Positions 19,651 through 29,716 of a DNA stretch of 64,000 nucleotides are shown one piece after another. The first letter of the stretch is position 1. Each line of letters begins with the position of its first letter. The notes below the pieces were generated by a model. That model did no database searches, was not told where the DNA came from, and worked only from the letters and a program-made list of their open reading frames with translations. Where the stretch lies: positions 153,603,640 to 153,667,639 of the forward strand of contig CM043955.1 of assembly GCA_014529385.2 (NCBI GenBank), read 5' to 3'. The DNA comes from Adiantum capillus-veneris (taxonomy: Eukaryota > Streptophyta > Polypodiopsida > Polypodiales > Pteridaceae). Position numbers and translations under genes: made by a program.

Positions 19651-20995
19651 CAAAACTTAAAAATTTTGACCTTCACATTTTATACACCTAAAAAAAGTCC
19701 TAAATTGAATTTGGTCAAGTTTGGTCTTGTCGGCATCACTTTGTGCTTTGTCGACTATGAAATCACCGATTTCTATGACTACCCTGCCTATTGAGTTGGT
19801 TTGTCACTTGTGAGACTTTGGACTTGTCCGCAACATAGTCATGAAGCAACTCATCCAATTCTGGCTCATTTGGAGTCAGTTTGATCTCGTATGTCGAATT
19901 TGACACTTTGTAGCCTTTGAACTATTTTTTGCTTTTCGAGGGCTTTGCTTGATTGATTTCCCAAAACCAATCATATACATTGTATATAAACCTCGTCGAC
20001 AAGCTGTCTATGGAGTCAGAACCGAATTCTGGCATCTGCCGCCGAAAACCTAGCTTTTCTACTGGGGACCCCCTCGACCCCTGCCAAATGGTCAACTGAT
20101 GATATATAAAGGATCTATTATATTAGGGCATGCTACAGTTCAAATCCCATCTGATTTGGTCGAGCTGACATGCCGCTATGGTCAATTTTTGGTCGTAGGT
20201 CTTTGTGCACTGCTCGGATTCTAGGGTTTTTTTTTAGGGGTTTAGACTAGCTACTGGCTGTACAAAATGGATAATTGATGAGTAACGAACTTACCCCTCA
20301 TGTCTTGTGTGAGATGGCGCTGAAAACAGACAAATGTAGACTCCGGAAAGTATACGCGATAGAGGTCGAAAAGCGCTCTCTACAAAGGTGACAAGTGGAA
20401 ATGAAGTTATTTTAGCCTACCTGGGATATCTATATCCGGACTTCCTGAACCATTTTTCCCCAGATTCCCCCATTAGTCCTATTAGGCCGTGAAATCTATG
20501 TTAGACTCAAAAATTTCCCCGATCGGATTCCTGTAGCTCATTCTGCAAGAATTTTGCAAAAGTAGGTCTGGCCACCTAATTTAGGCTTTCCACTTCTATC
20601 TTCCAATTTCATTGAAAAATTTTGTGCTTGTCCACCTTGTATTTTTTATCATTACCATGTCTTCCGTTTTTCTATCTGAGCTCTTTTGCTATTTATTATT
20701 AATTTTTGACCTGTTTATTGAAAAAATCAAAGAAAATAAAAAATACGCTAAAAAAGAAAAGTGAAAATCCAATAATTAAGAAAAACCATTGAAAAACACA
20801 AATTTATGTTTTTTCTTGCATTTCTCCATTTTTAAGTCTCATTATCAAGAAAAATAACCAAAAAGGACTATTTTTTGATGATTTTCTGATAGTATATACT
20901 ATTTACACTCATCGGGAAGATATCCTCAGTGAATTTTCTCTTGATGATGAATTATAAGGGCATTATTAGGTAATTTTGTAAAAAATCACACGTTA
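19651..20995 (-). other. Family A spacer (inverted copy)
   Basis: Colinear with + 10260-11590. Coding-like block NEPELDELLHDYVADKSK (near 19870-19820), conserved donor GGGGTAAGTTC (near 20290) and acceptor TTTGTAG (near 20380), then AT-rich non-coding sequence to 20995. Confidence 0.6.
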
Positions 20996-22390
20996 ACATC
21001 GAACTTTTTTTCCCTCTTCAAACATTGCCCTTAATTACTTAGTGTCGTTCCACCCCTCCTAGATGACGTACTTCGGGACGACTGTGTGCATGGTTGAATG
21101 ATTGTGTCTTATGCATAGCCTTGGTTGGCTCTACCATGCTTTGAGGATCAATGCAATTCAAAGCACTATGATGTGCAAGAGCATGGTCTTGAGTAATTAA
21201 CTCAAGGGTTTCTGATGCTGTCTTTCAAAGAGCAAATCTTGTAGCTCGTGTACTCTCTGTTTGATTGCACCATCAGGATGCTTCAGCACGCTAACTTCCT
21301 GAGCTGTTGGTAGCACTTTTGGCTGTTGTCGAGCTTTTTCTCACCATTGGTAAGTTGGTTTGCTTGGTGTGGAATGGTGTGGTGAAGTCTTTTGAGACTT
21401 AACTCTCCATTGCTTGATTGGTTTTACGGTTTGTGGAAAAGATAAGTGCTCCTTTTTCTGCCAAATCCATTTCAAGTTATTGTCCTTGCTCAGAGATGGT
21501 CGTATATTTGTTTTGACCCTTGGAACCTTCTTTGGTTTTGTCGGTGATGTTTTGGGCTTTAGATTTGAATAAGCTTGTCCTTAAGCTGTGCTTTTGGTAC
21601 CCAAATTTTCCTGACTCCTTGCATGCTACTTGTAGCCTTTGCTTGTCGAGAGGATGGAGAAGATTGATTACTTCGTGGTTTGGTCTGCTCATTGCTTCCT
21701 TTCCATTCCTCCTTGCTTGGTGCAATTGGAACAATGAGTTTCCCACCTTTAGGTGATAGCTTGATCTGATTTGTATCCTAATCTGGTACTGCTTTGTATG
21801 TCCGTATCCAGGGAATTCCAAGAACCATCATCTCATTCATGTGTTCGTCTAATAAGCATACAAACTGATGAGGACATGAACATCCATGTACTATCACTTT
21901 CAAGTTGACTAATCCCAATGTTGGGGTTGGGTTGTTATTGCATCCTTTGATTGTCGCTATTCCTGCTGTCAAACACTGACTTGTTGCTTTCTTGAACGTG
22001 GAATAACTGATTGCATTTACTCTAGCTTCTGTGTCAACCAAAGAATTTGTGCTATGATTGTTGAGCTGTACTTTGATGCACAGGTCCATTCCGTCTAACC
22101 ATTCATCATCAGTTGATATGGCATCTTTCGGCAATTCCCATTGTCGGTCATCTATTTCCAGAGTGTTGATGGGAATCGGTATCTATTGATTTCTGAGAGC
22201 AGCTTTTCGTTTGAGTACTCGAAGTTGAGATTCCTCTTGGGCTTCATCAATAACCTGATATCGTTTAATCCTCCTTTGCTTGGCTGCATGCATTCTTTCT
22301 AGCAATTCATTGGTTAGCGGAAAATTGTATCTCTTTAAACGACATCCACTGATCCAATTAGCCATTGGTTCACCATCTAGGGTGGACAAT
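20996..22390 (-). pseudogene. Integrase tail fused to retropepsin-like domain (inverted copy)
   Basis: 22389-22183 is the integrase C-terminus (STLDGEPMANWISGCRLKRY) continuing into ERMHAAKQRRIKRYQVIDEA. One stop (22183-22185; Gln in the + copy) separates it, in the same frame, from 22134-21778 with LVDTEARVNAISYSTFKKA and MVLGIPWIRTYKAV. The active site reads D-T-E here instead of D-T-G, so this copy is catalytically dead. The shared frame supports one ancestral IN-protease polyprotein. Decayed coding continues to about 21000 (HPLDKQRLQVACKESGKF). Confidence 0.75.
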
Positions 22391-22658
22391 TTTACTGCTC
22401 CACTTGGAGATACATCTTCAATGATAAACGGTCCGTTTCCCTTTTTCTTAAACTTGGTAATGTGTTGCTTAAGGGAATAGATTAAAACTAAGTCCCCTTT
22501 CTTGAAGATTTTTGTTATTAGATGGGAATTAAAAAACTATTTTTGTTTCCGCTTTTGTGCATAGATATGAGCTACAACAGTTAGCCTTTGCTCATCTAGC
22601 TTTTCTAAATTTTCAAGTCTTTCTGACAATTCATGTCCAGTCCACTCAAGATCCTTAG

Positions 22659-23860
22659 CTACCAAAATTCTATTGGAAGTATGGCATCAAGACCATAAAC
22701 AAGGTTAAAGGGTGTAGCATTTAAAGCTGTTTTGAATGAATCTCGATAAGCCCATAGAGTTGCATGCAGATTCATTTCCCAGTCTGTCCTTCCTGAACTA
22801 ACCACTTTAGTCAGTACCGAGCTAAGAATTTTGTTCGTATGCTCTGCTTGTCCGTTTGCTTGTGGGTGATAGGGAGCTGGTTTGTTATGGATGACCATAA
22901 ACTCATTAAGCAAATACTTGATTACCACATTGAGGAAATGAGTTCCCCTATCACTAACAATTTCTATTGACAGTCCAATTTCTATTGTCTACATGAATAC
23001 ATACTCATATAAGAATGCGGCAGTGGTTCTGGCATCATTCTTTTGAGTTGCTTGAGCCTCAGCCCACTTGGTCAAATAGTCCATAGCTACAATGATATAT
23101 TGAGCTTGGGTTCTATAACCAGGTGGCTGTATTGGCCCAACAAAATCTATCTCCCACTTTGCAAAAGCTCTAGCCCCCATCATTGGTCTTAAGGGCATGA
23201 TATCTACATGTGTTGGCATTTTTGCTCGTTGACAAGCATCACACCTTCGAACATATTCTTTGGCATCTACAAAAAGTGTTGGCCACCATATGCCTGCCAT
23301 CAAGATTTCTCTTGTGGTGGTCTCACAAGAAAAGTGACCTCTAGCTAACCCAGCATGTGCTTGTTCTATAATCGGAATATACTCGTCTTCATTTGCACAA
23401 AGACGTAAATGTTGATCTTTACCCCTCCAAAACAATTGGTTCCCAATAAGAGCATAGCCTCTTGCTTCAATTTCAATTGCTCTTTGACGGTGTTTACTCA
23501 TATCCTTGGGAAATGTTCTGCTTGATAAGTAAGTAACCAGATAATTACTCCACTTAGAAACATGCAGCATTTGGAACAAGGTTACATGAGGTATGGGTGT
23601 CTGCTTTTGACATTGGAGGACAATCCTTTACAAAAGATCAAACATCACTCCTCATAGTCGGCCAAAATACTCCAAGTCTCAAGATTCTTTGCATAGTTTG
23701 ATCTTCCGCAAAGTGAAGTCCTACTATGGTAATATGTGCTTGACTTAGGTACTAGTTTTTCTCCTCGAGATTAATGCAAAAGAGAAATATTCCATCTCGA
23801 TTTCTTTTGTATAGCCTACCAACTAGTAATTGATACATAGCAGATTGCTTGATTAATGTG
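22659..23860 (-). pseudogene. Family A integrase with two HHCC modules (inverted copy)
   Basis: Module 1 (about 23860-23610): RNRDGIFLLCI, SQAHITIVGLHFAEDQ, LRLGVFWPTMRSD, KDC. Module 2 (23579-23190): YALIGNQLFWRGKDQH, EQAHAGLARGHF, RRCDACQRAKMPTH. The core follows with KWEIDFVGPIQPPGYRTQ (first catalytic Asp) and TKWAEAQATQKNDART. After a frame break, 22928-22659 holds HNKPAPYHPQANGQAEHTN with the catalytic Glu, then GRTDWEMNLHATLWAYR. The second Asp (IVSDRG region) is damaged by a frameshift near 22940-22990. Confidence 0.88.
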
Positions 23861-24001
23861 ATTGTAATAGGAAGTGGTATTTATGAATCCACTTGAGTTA
23901 TTGTCATCAATGACCATGTTTTCTGACCAACGAGGTATCATTTCCATGGAGAACAAATAGGCATCTGGTAGATCATCGTCTATCCCTATAGGTGATTCTC
24001 C

Positions 24002-24420
24002 TCAAACAATCCTTGACAAATGATCTGCTCTTTGATATGTAGTGCACTTTTTTATAACCACAGTGAAATCAGATTCCAGAAGAATGATGAACCATCTCAC
24101 TATTCTTTTTGTGTTGCATGGCTTGTTGACCAAATACAACAAAGCTTGGTGGTCTACAAAGAACACAAACTTGTTGGCTAATAGATAATGTCTATACTTT
24201 TTAATGGCAAAGATCATTCCCAACCCTTCTCTTTCAATGGTAGTGTAATTCTTTTCTGCCATGTTCAATTGTCGGCTAGCATAAGAAATAGGAAAGTTAA
24301 TTTTCCGTCTGGTTGAGCTAGTATACAACCTATAGCAAAATTGGAAGCATCTACATGTGTGTGGAATATCTTATTGCAATCTGGTTCTCTCAAAATTGGA
24401 GTTGATGTTAGAGCTTGCTT
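24002..24420 (-). pseudogene. Family A RNase H (inverted copy)
   Basis: NKIFHTHVDASNFAIGCILA, then a frameshift at about 24290, then FPISYASRQLNMAEKNYTT, REGLGMIFAIKKYRHYLL, VDHQALLYLVNKPCNTKRI and YQRADHLSRI. Between this and HHCC module 1 (23860-24000) lie decayed linker sequences ending IDDDLPDAYLFSMEMIPR. Confidence 0.88.
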
Positions 24421-25087
24421 CAGCTTCATGAAGGATTCTTCACATGCCTCGGTCCATTCAAAGTGTGTAATCAAGCTATACATGGGTTTTTCAATTATAG
24501 CATACATGTAAATGAACCGTCTGTAATATGCACAATGCTCCATGAAGGCTTGAACCCCCTTGACTATTGTTGGTCTAGGCAAAACAACAATGACATGAAT
24601 TTTTTCAATATCAGTAGCTATGCCATTTTTAGACACTATGTCCAAGAATTTTTCCTTGTGTACCCATGAATGTACACTTTTCAGGATTTAGGCAAATCCT
24701 ATAAAGTCTACATTTTTCGAGTACCTTTTTGAGGTGTTCAAAATGATCAGCTCGGATTGATGAATATACGCATAGATCATCCATATACACTTCCAAGAAT
24801 TTCCTAATATATTCTTTAAAAGCATGGCTCATCAATCTTTGAAAGGTGGTTGGAACATTAGTTAACCCAAAAGGCATAACCCAATAGGCAAAAATAACCC
24901 ATTCCGTTGAAAAAGCAGTTTTATGCTGATCTTTTAGGTCAACCAGAAGTTGATTGTATCCCAAAAATCCATCTAAGAAAGTGTAAGCTTCTTTTCCTGC
25001 AACTCGTTCTAAAACATGCTCAGTGATTGGAAGAGGAAAGTTGTCTCTAATGGTAGCTGCATTCACTTTTTTGAGATTGACACACAC
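24421..25087 (-). pseudogene. Family A reverse transcriptase (inverted copy)
   Basis: Open from 25087 to 24629: CVNLKKVNAATIRDNFPLPI, VAGKEAYTFLDGFLGYNQLL, FAYWVMPFGLTNVPTTFQRL, catalytic YMDD in EVYMDDLCVYSS (near 24779) and KCTFMGTQGKILGHSV. A frame break at about 24640 leads into ATDIEKIHVIVVLPRPTIVK. The RT N-terminus (the usual GFIYPI..S.WVSP block) is missing: RT starts abruptly out of gag. Confidence 0.9.
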
Positions 25088-25990
25088 TCTTCTAGGGTTG
25101 TATGATTTTTTCTATAGAGTATAGCATGAATTTATTTGTTTAGCAGTCCCTCTAGAAACAAAGATACAATTCGTTCTTCTGTAGGTATCTCTAGCCCTGG
25201 GCATCTGGCAATATATTGTTTCATTTGAGTTGCACAATCCCTAATAGACTCACCATGTTTCTATTTAAAGTCTTAGATTTGAGCTACCGTATTGTGTTTG
25301 ATCCCCGTTTTGGAACAAGCAGCTACAAATCCTTGAACTAATGTGTTCAAGTCCATGATTGACCTTGGTGGAATGTTTTGGAGCCACGTTAATTCTTTTT
25401 CTTCTAATGTCATTCCAAACCCCTCGAATTGAGTATGGAAATCTAATATACGTTCTGCTCTTAGCACTTGCTTAAAGCTTGCTAAGTGTTCGTATGGATC
25501 CCTTGATCCACTGTATTTTTTGACCCATTTCTAAAAATCAGCTAGTCTAACGCATCTGTTTGGTTCAACTCTTGGTCTCCTGGCAGTTGGTCCTATTCCG
25601 AGTCCTTCAAACCAGTCTGTTGGAAATAGAGACTCATGTAGCCTTGGACTGGCCTTAGTGTCACCCGGTTTTCTTTGTGATGAGGTGGTTTTTGGCTTCT
25701 TAACATTACTCTCAGATGATCTCTCATGGTGTTCATCTCTTGGAATTGTTTCTGGTCCTTGTCCCAATATCTAATCTCTTATGGAATACCCTTGGTACTT
25801 GGTTTTCCTCAGGAGTCATCATAACAACAATCTCTAAACAGATAGGTTGGTAGGTCTGTTGATCCTTTATCTTTCATCTTGAAGATATAGATGATCTTCA
25901 TGGTCGTTAGTTGTTCTGATTTGGCATGCAAAGCCCACAGAAGATCTTTTACGTTTCTATCCTCCCAACAATAGACTCCGATCCTAGGAT
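25088..25990 (-). pseudogene. Family A gag, capsid region (inverted copy)
   Basis: Retrotrans_gag-type capsid: YSGSRDPYEHLASFKQVL (near 25510-25460), FEGFGMTLEEKELTWLQNIP, FVAACSKTGIKHNT, then after two stops HGESIRDCATQMKQYIARCP and PTEERIVSLFLEGLLNK. It ends in HTTLEECVSISKK, overlapping in a different frame the start of RT (RVCVNLKKVN). Upstream, SSESNVKKPKTTSSQRKPGD and LFPTDWFEGLGIGPTARR form a Pro/Ser-rich linker. No zinc knuckle and no protease lie between gag and RT. Confidence 0.8.
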
Positions 25991-26003
25991 TATCCGTACT
26001 AAG

Positions 26004-26513
26004 TCATTTCAAAGGCTTCGAATCTACTTGATTGTATCCCTCGAATTCTAAATCTGGTGGTCCTTCTTTTGCTGACGTATCTGGGATTATGGTGTTTACT
26101 TCCAACCCCCATTTGTCTATCACGTCAGGGTTTTCGACTTGTACATACTGAGTTCTGTTCCTATCCATGTACATTTTTCCTTGTTTGCTTGCCCTAATCT
26201 CTTCTTCAAACTCAATTCCATGGTCATCAATGCAAATAGCATACTTTTTGTTAGGATCTAGGTAAACCTGAGCTCCATGGTAATTAGTCTTATAAAAAGA
26301 GAGTATATGCTTATAGCGCATTGTCGTTCCGGTTTCCGAGTGAGTCAAGTAAGAAGACATTTCAGATGTTGAATCTGAAAAAGTATATGAGACTTCTTCA
26401 AGAATAGTGTGCAAGGGATTGCCTTGATTCACGCTTTCTTTGGTGGATACTCTACTGGAGGTTTCTTTGAGTATGCCCTGATTTCCTAGTACACGACCAG
26501 ATCTAAGGTCCAT
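26004..26513 (-). CDS. Family A gag N-terminal region
   Basis: 169 codons open from ATG 26513: MDLRSGRVLGNQGILKETSS, then Ser/Thr-rich, then HGAQVYLDPNKKYAICIDDH and YNQVDSKPLK. Its position, 30 nt after a splice-donor consensus and directly upstream of the capsid region, makes it the probable gag start. No named domain recognised. The first ~25 codons lie in the duplicated 443-bp segment. Confidence 0.55.
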   Translation of the reverse strand: MDLRSGRVLGNQGILKETSSRVSTKESVNQGNPLHTILEEVSYTFSDSTSEMSSYLTHSETGTTMRYKHILSFYKTNYHGAQVYLDPNKKYAICIDDHGIEFEEEIRASKQGKMYMDRNRTQYVQVENPDVIDKWGLEVNTIIPDTSAKEGPPDLEFEGYNQVDSKPLK

Positions 26514-27323
26514 ATAGACTTATGAAGCCCTGGATAGAGTACTTACCTTTGGACTGACTTGTTGTCAATTTCTACTTGATTCGATTGCAACTTTCTATCA
26601 AGCTACCGATTTCTCGTCTGCGACCTGATTCCTATACAATTTTGATCAAGTTAGCTATGCTTCTATAAAGACTGTATAATTTTTGCTAACTATTGTGATT
26701 GGTTTGTGTGTATCACTTCAAAATTGAGGTATGGGAGTTAGCAATTGACTTTCAGATTCGACTTTGGCAAAAATCAAAGGATTAATCTGCAAGTTGGAAA
26801 CTGGGTGAACATGTACCAATTTGGATCCGCTTAAACCCAAAATTTCCTGGTGGCTTTATATTATGTTGGTCTAGCACTGTCTTTGGTGGATACTCTAGTA
26901 GAGGTTTCTTTGAGTATGCCCTGATTTCCTAGTACACGACCAGATCTAAGGTCCATATAGACTTATGAAGCCCTGGATAGAGTACTTACCTTTGGATTGA
27001 CTTGTTGTCAATTTCTACTTGATTCGATTGCAACTTTCTATCAAGCTATCGATTCCTCATCTGCAAACTAATTCCTATACAATTTTGATCAAGTTAGCTA
27101 TTCTTCTATAAAGACTGTATAATTTTTGCTAACTATTGTGATTGGTTTGTGTGTATCACTTCAAATTGAGGTATGGGAGTCAGCAATTGACTTTCAGATT
27201 CGACTTTGGCAAAAATCAAAGGATTAATCTGCAACTTGGAAACTGAGTGAACATGTACCAATTTGGATCCGCTTAAACCCAAAATTTCCCGGTGGCTTTA
27301 TATTATGTTGGTCTAGCACTATA
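26438..27323. repeat. 443-bp tandem duplication covering gag start and leader
   Basis: 26438-26880 and 26881-27323 are direct copies with only a few differences (for example ACTGGAGG vs AGTAGAGG). Each includes the gag ATG region and the leader splice-donor consensus, so the element has two donor/start modules in series. Confidence 0.92.
26543..26552 (-). promoter_or_regulatory. Splice-donor consensus in family A leader
   Basis: Minus strand CCAAAG/GTAAGTACTC, a full match to the plant 5' splice consensus, about 30 nt upstream of the gag ATG. A second copy is at about 26986-26996 in the tandem repeat. Use as a donor for a spliced extra-ORF mRNA is inferred. Confidence 0.45.
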
Positions 27324-27339
27324 TAAGTTCAAAAGTCAA

Positions 27340-28143
27340 AAATAGTGTCCCTGGGTAGCAGTAGTAACTAATCGTGATTATTTACTTTTGCTAGTTTTTT
27401 GCACTCTTTGGCTTGGTTTGGCAAGTATACAACCTGTTAAAGTCCCTGGACAAGTTTTAACAAGTTTGGACAAAATGTGATCAAGTTTATCAACTGTTTT
27501 GTGTCCGTAGACCCTGATTTCAAGAATCTCGCTTAAGTCTCACTTTTGTGATCCAAATTTCACCAAAATTGATTTGTGGGGTCTACTTGATATGCTTGAC
27601 CTTGTGGTATACTAAAATTTGCAAACTTGTCAATTTTTGAAGCAGATGTAAATAATCGTGATTATTTACTCCAGCTATAGTTTTGCAAATTTTTGTCCCA
27701 ACTGTGACACAGATCTGTTAAGCATCTCAAGTTAAGGTCTCTAGCCAAGTTTCATCAAGTTTGGACAAGTTTTGATCAAATGGTCATCAATTTTCTGTCC
27801 GCACACTATCTTTGTAAATTTGGTCACAATTTTCAATCTAATGATCCAAATCTTACAAAATTTGGTTCATGCGCTTATCACAACATGGTAAAGCTAGAAG
27901 TGGTATGCCAACTTGGTCAAAAAAGTTGAAAAATGGGACAAATGTAAATAATCGCGATTATTTAGAACTGGCAACTTTGTGCATCTTTTTGGTCAAATAA
28001 ACATGTACACATGTTTATCACATCAATATAAGTCTATGAATCAAATTTCAACAAGTTTGGACAAACTTTTTCCCAATTTATACTCAAGATCAGAAAGTCA
28101 GTACAAATTTTAGTTTTTTGCCAGTTTGGTGATCCAAATCTTT
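27340..28143. repeat. ~290-bp palindrome-centred tandem repeat array, cluster 2
   Basis: Palindromes at 27364-27385, 27648-27669 and 27944-27965 (intervals 284 and 296), with GATCCAAAT words near 27551, 27848 and 28132 (about 187-200 bp after each palindrome). Additional unit-wide words (CAAGTTTGGACAA) recur. The array ends inside a fourth unit at the junction with element B, close to 28141. Confidence 0.88.
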
Positions 28144-28497
28144 TGTTGATTTTCTGCTCTGGGGACATGGAAGAGCTTCACTGCTTCAAACTTCTTTAGA
28201 AGGTCCTTAACTTGGCGAAGTTGACCAAGTAAAACCTGATTTTTACACTCCCAGGTGCCATTTATCTGTCTTATCAAAAGCAAAGCGTCACCGAACACAT
28301 TCAGGCGCTGAATTCTTTGTGAAATACATTGTTCCAACCCAAGGATTAGGGCTGCATATTCTGCTTCATTGTTGGAGTGGGAGTGTAATAACTGCCCCAT
28401 GGAGAATACTCTTTCTTGCTGTTCATTGAAAATGACCATGCCTGCTGTGCAGACTAATCCATTGTTCTCTTGTATGCTCCGTCAAATAAAAGAGAGT
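28141..28497 (-). pseudogene. Element B additional (archaeal-type) RNase H
   Basis: LFDGAYKRT, then HSNNEAEYAALILGLEQCIS, VFGDALLLIRQINGTWECKN and FHVPRAENQQ. The catalytic positions D (FDGAY), E (NEAEY) and D (FGDALL) are visible. The last one (NQEADALA in element D) is lost because the sequence switches to family A repeat after NQQ. A stop in TMD*SAQ and a frame break lie at the start. Confidence 0.87.
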
Positions 28498-28500
28498 GAG

Positions 28501-29257
28501 TGATAGGAAATATGACGTAGCTAAATAGATATTTGAGTAAATTACTTAATGGAGAGAGATAGATTTCACACACAAGAGATTATAGAGTAGAGAGAGAGAG
28601 AGAGAGTACACACAATATACGTGGTTCACCCAATGTGGGCTACATCCACGGGAAAGTAGCCACTCAATGGCTTTAGCACTTCAAAAAAAGAAGTAGTTTA
28701 CAAAGGGATTAAACCCTTAACAGAGCTCCCGCCTTGCTTCACTCTCACCTCCTCACACTCACCTTGTTGCATCAACTTCACACTATGAAATGTGTGTAGA
28801 AATGGCCTCCTTTTATAGGCCAAAAGGGCTGCCCTCTCTTATGAGAGACAACCATGTGTAGCCGCCCTTGTGCGAATAAGTCCAAATCAGACCCTCCAAT
28901 CCGCCCATGTGTGGCCGCCCTTGAGAAGACAAGTCCGCTTTTGAATTCGGCCACCGGCCACCGGCCATTGACTTCCGACCACCGGCCAACCAACGGTTGT
29001 TTTCCGACCACTTTCCGGCCGCCGTCCGGCCATAATATTCCGGCGAAAAGGAATATTCCGGCGAGGGAAAAAAAAGCCTCGGGGGCTTCCGCCCCCGAGG
29101 CCCCTAAAGTTGCCCCTGATTCTTGGCCATGAAAATTTTGGTTTCCGGTCAGTGATTTTCCTTCACACACGATGGCTTCTCCTTATAATGGGGGCCTTAC
29201 AAATATGCGCTTTTACCACAGAAAATTACAAGGGTAAATCAGGCTCTATACTTAACA
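28501..29257 (-). mobile_element. Solo LTR, probable Ty1/copia, inserted between RNH and aRNH of element B
   Basis: 757 bp from TGATAGG to TTAACA, flanked by GTGAG at 28496-28500 and 29258-29262 (5-bp TSD). Read on the minus strand it has a TATA box (CCTATAAAAGG, near 28815) and the ATGTAGCCCACATTGGG...GAACCACGTA block seen near the end of many plant copia LTRs. It contains a (GA)n run near 28593 and a 10-bp GC-rich stem (29076-29085/29092-29101). No internal coding sequence. Confidence 0.9.
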
Positions 29258-29716
29258 GTGAGCTCTCTCTAGCTTAGGACTTTCTTTCGATGGTATTCCT
29301 TCCTTTGCTTCCATGTTGACCGTCAGCTTCTTCTCATAATGGCTATGAGTGAGAATTCCCGCTAAAGTAGCCCTGGTGGAGTTTTCTACTTGCATGGTGT
29401 AGTCAAGCTCTTGTAGTCTAATTAACCACTTTGAGATCCTAGATGAGACATCCATGTGTCGCATTAAATATGGGAAAACATCTTCCATTGTCAGGATTAC
29501 AAATGGTCTAGGTAGGAGATAGGAGCGGAACTTTGTGGTAGCAAACATTAGCGCCAAAACCATGTGTTCTACTTCGGTGAATCCTTTTTCTGATGGGGTC
29601 ATGACTCGACTAGAGAAGTAAATAGGGCGCATGAAAGAAGTTTTGGGATCCTTTTGCATTAGCACTGCTCCCAGTGTATCATTTCCTACACTAGGGTTCA
29701 CATAAAATGGCTCGTC
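29252..29716 (-). pseudogene. Element B RNase H
   Basis: NPSVGNDTLGAVLMQKDPKT, FMRPIYFSSRVMTPSEKGFT, FATTKFRSYLLPRPFVILT and SKWLIRLQELDYTMQVENST. The conventional gypsy RNH plus connection, in frame with RT but after a stop at 29717-29719. The first catalytic Asp position is N (NPSVG), as the related elements have TSSVG, so this RNH is likely inactive; in this lineage the second RNH may carry the activity (inference). Confidence 0.87.

Larger units (their letters stand above)
16745..28143 (-). mobile_element. Family A Ty3/gypsy retrotransposon, inverted copy
   Basis: Same family as 1-16406 but on the minus strand; extra-ORF protein blocks are roughly 85-90% identical by eye. From right to left: leader with palindrome array (27340-28143), 443-bp tandem duplication, gag, RT, RNH, IN with two HHCC modules, protease-like domain, spacer, coiled-coil ORF. 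It lacks the last ~1 kb of the extra ORF and the 3' LTR (breaks off at ~16745, equivalent to + position ~14990), and its 5' LTR is missing where it abuts element B. Confidence 0.87.

Noticed and set aside
28778-29170. 130-codon ORF inside the solo LTR
   Set aside because: No homology, spans a GC-rich hairpin and lies within a bounded LTR; LTRs often hold chance frames.
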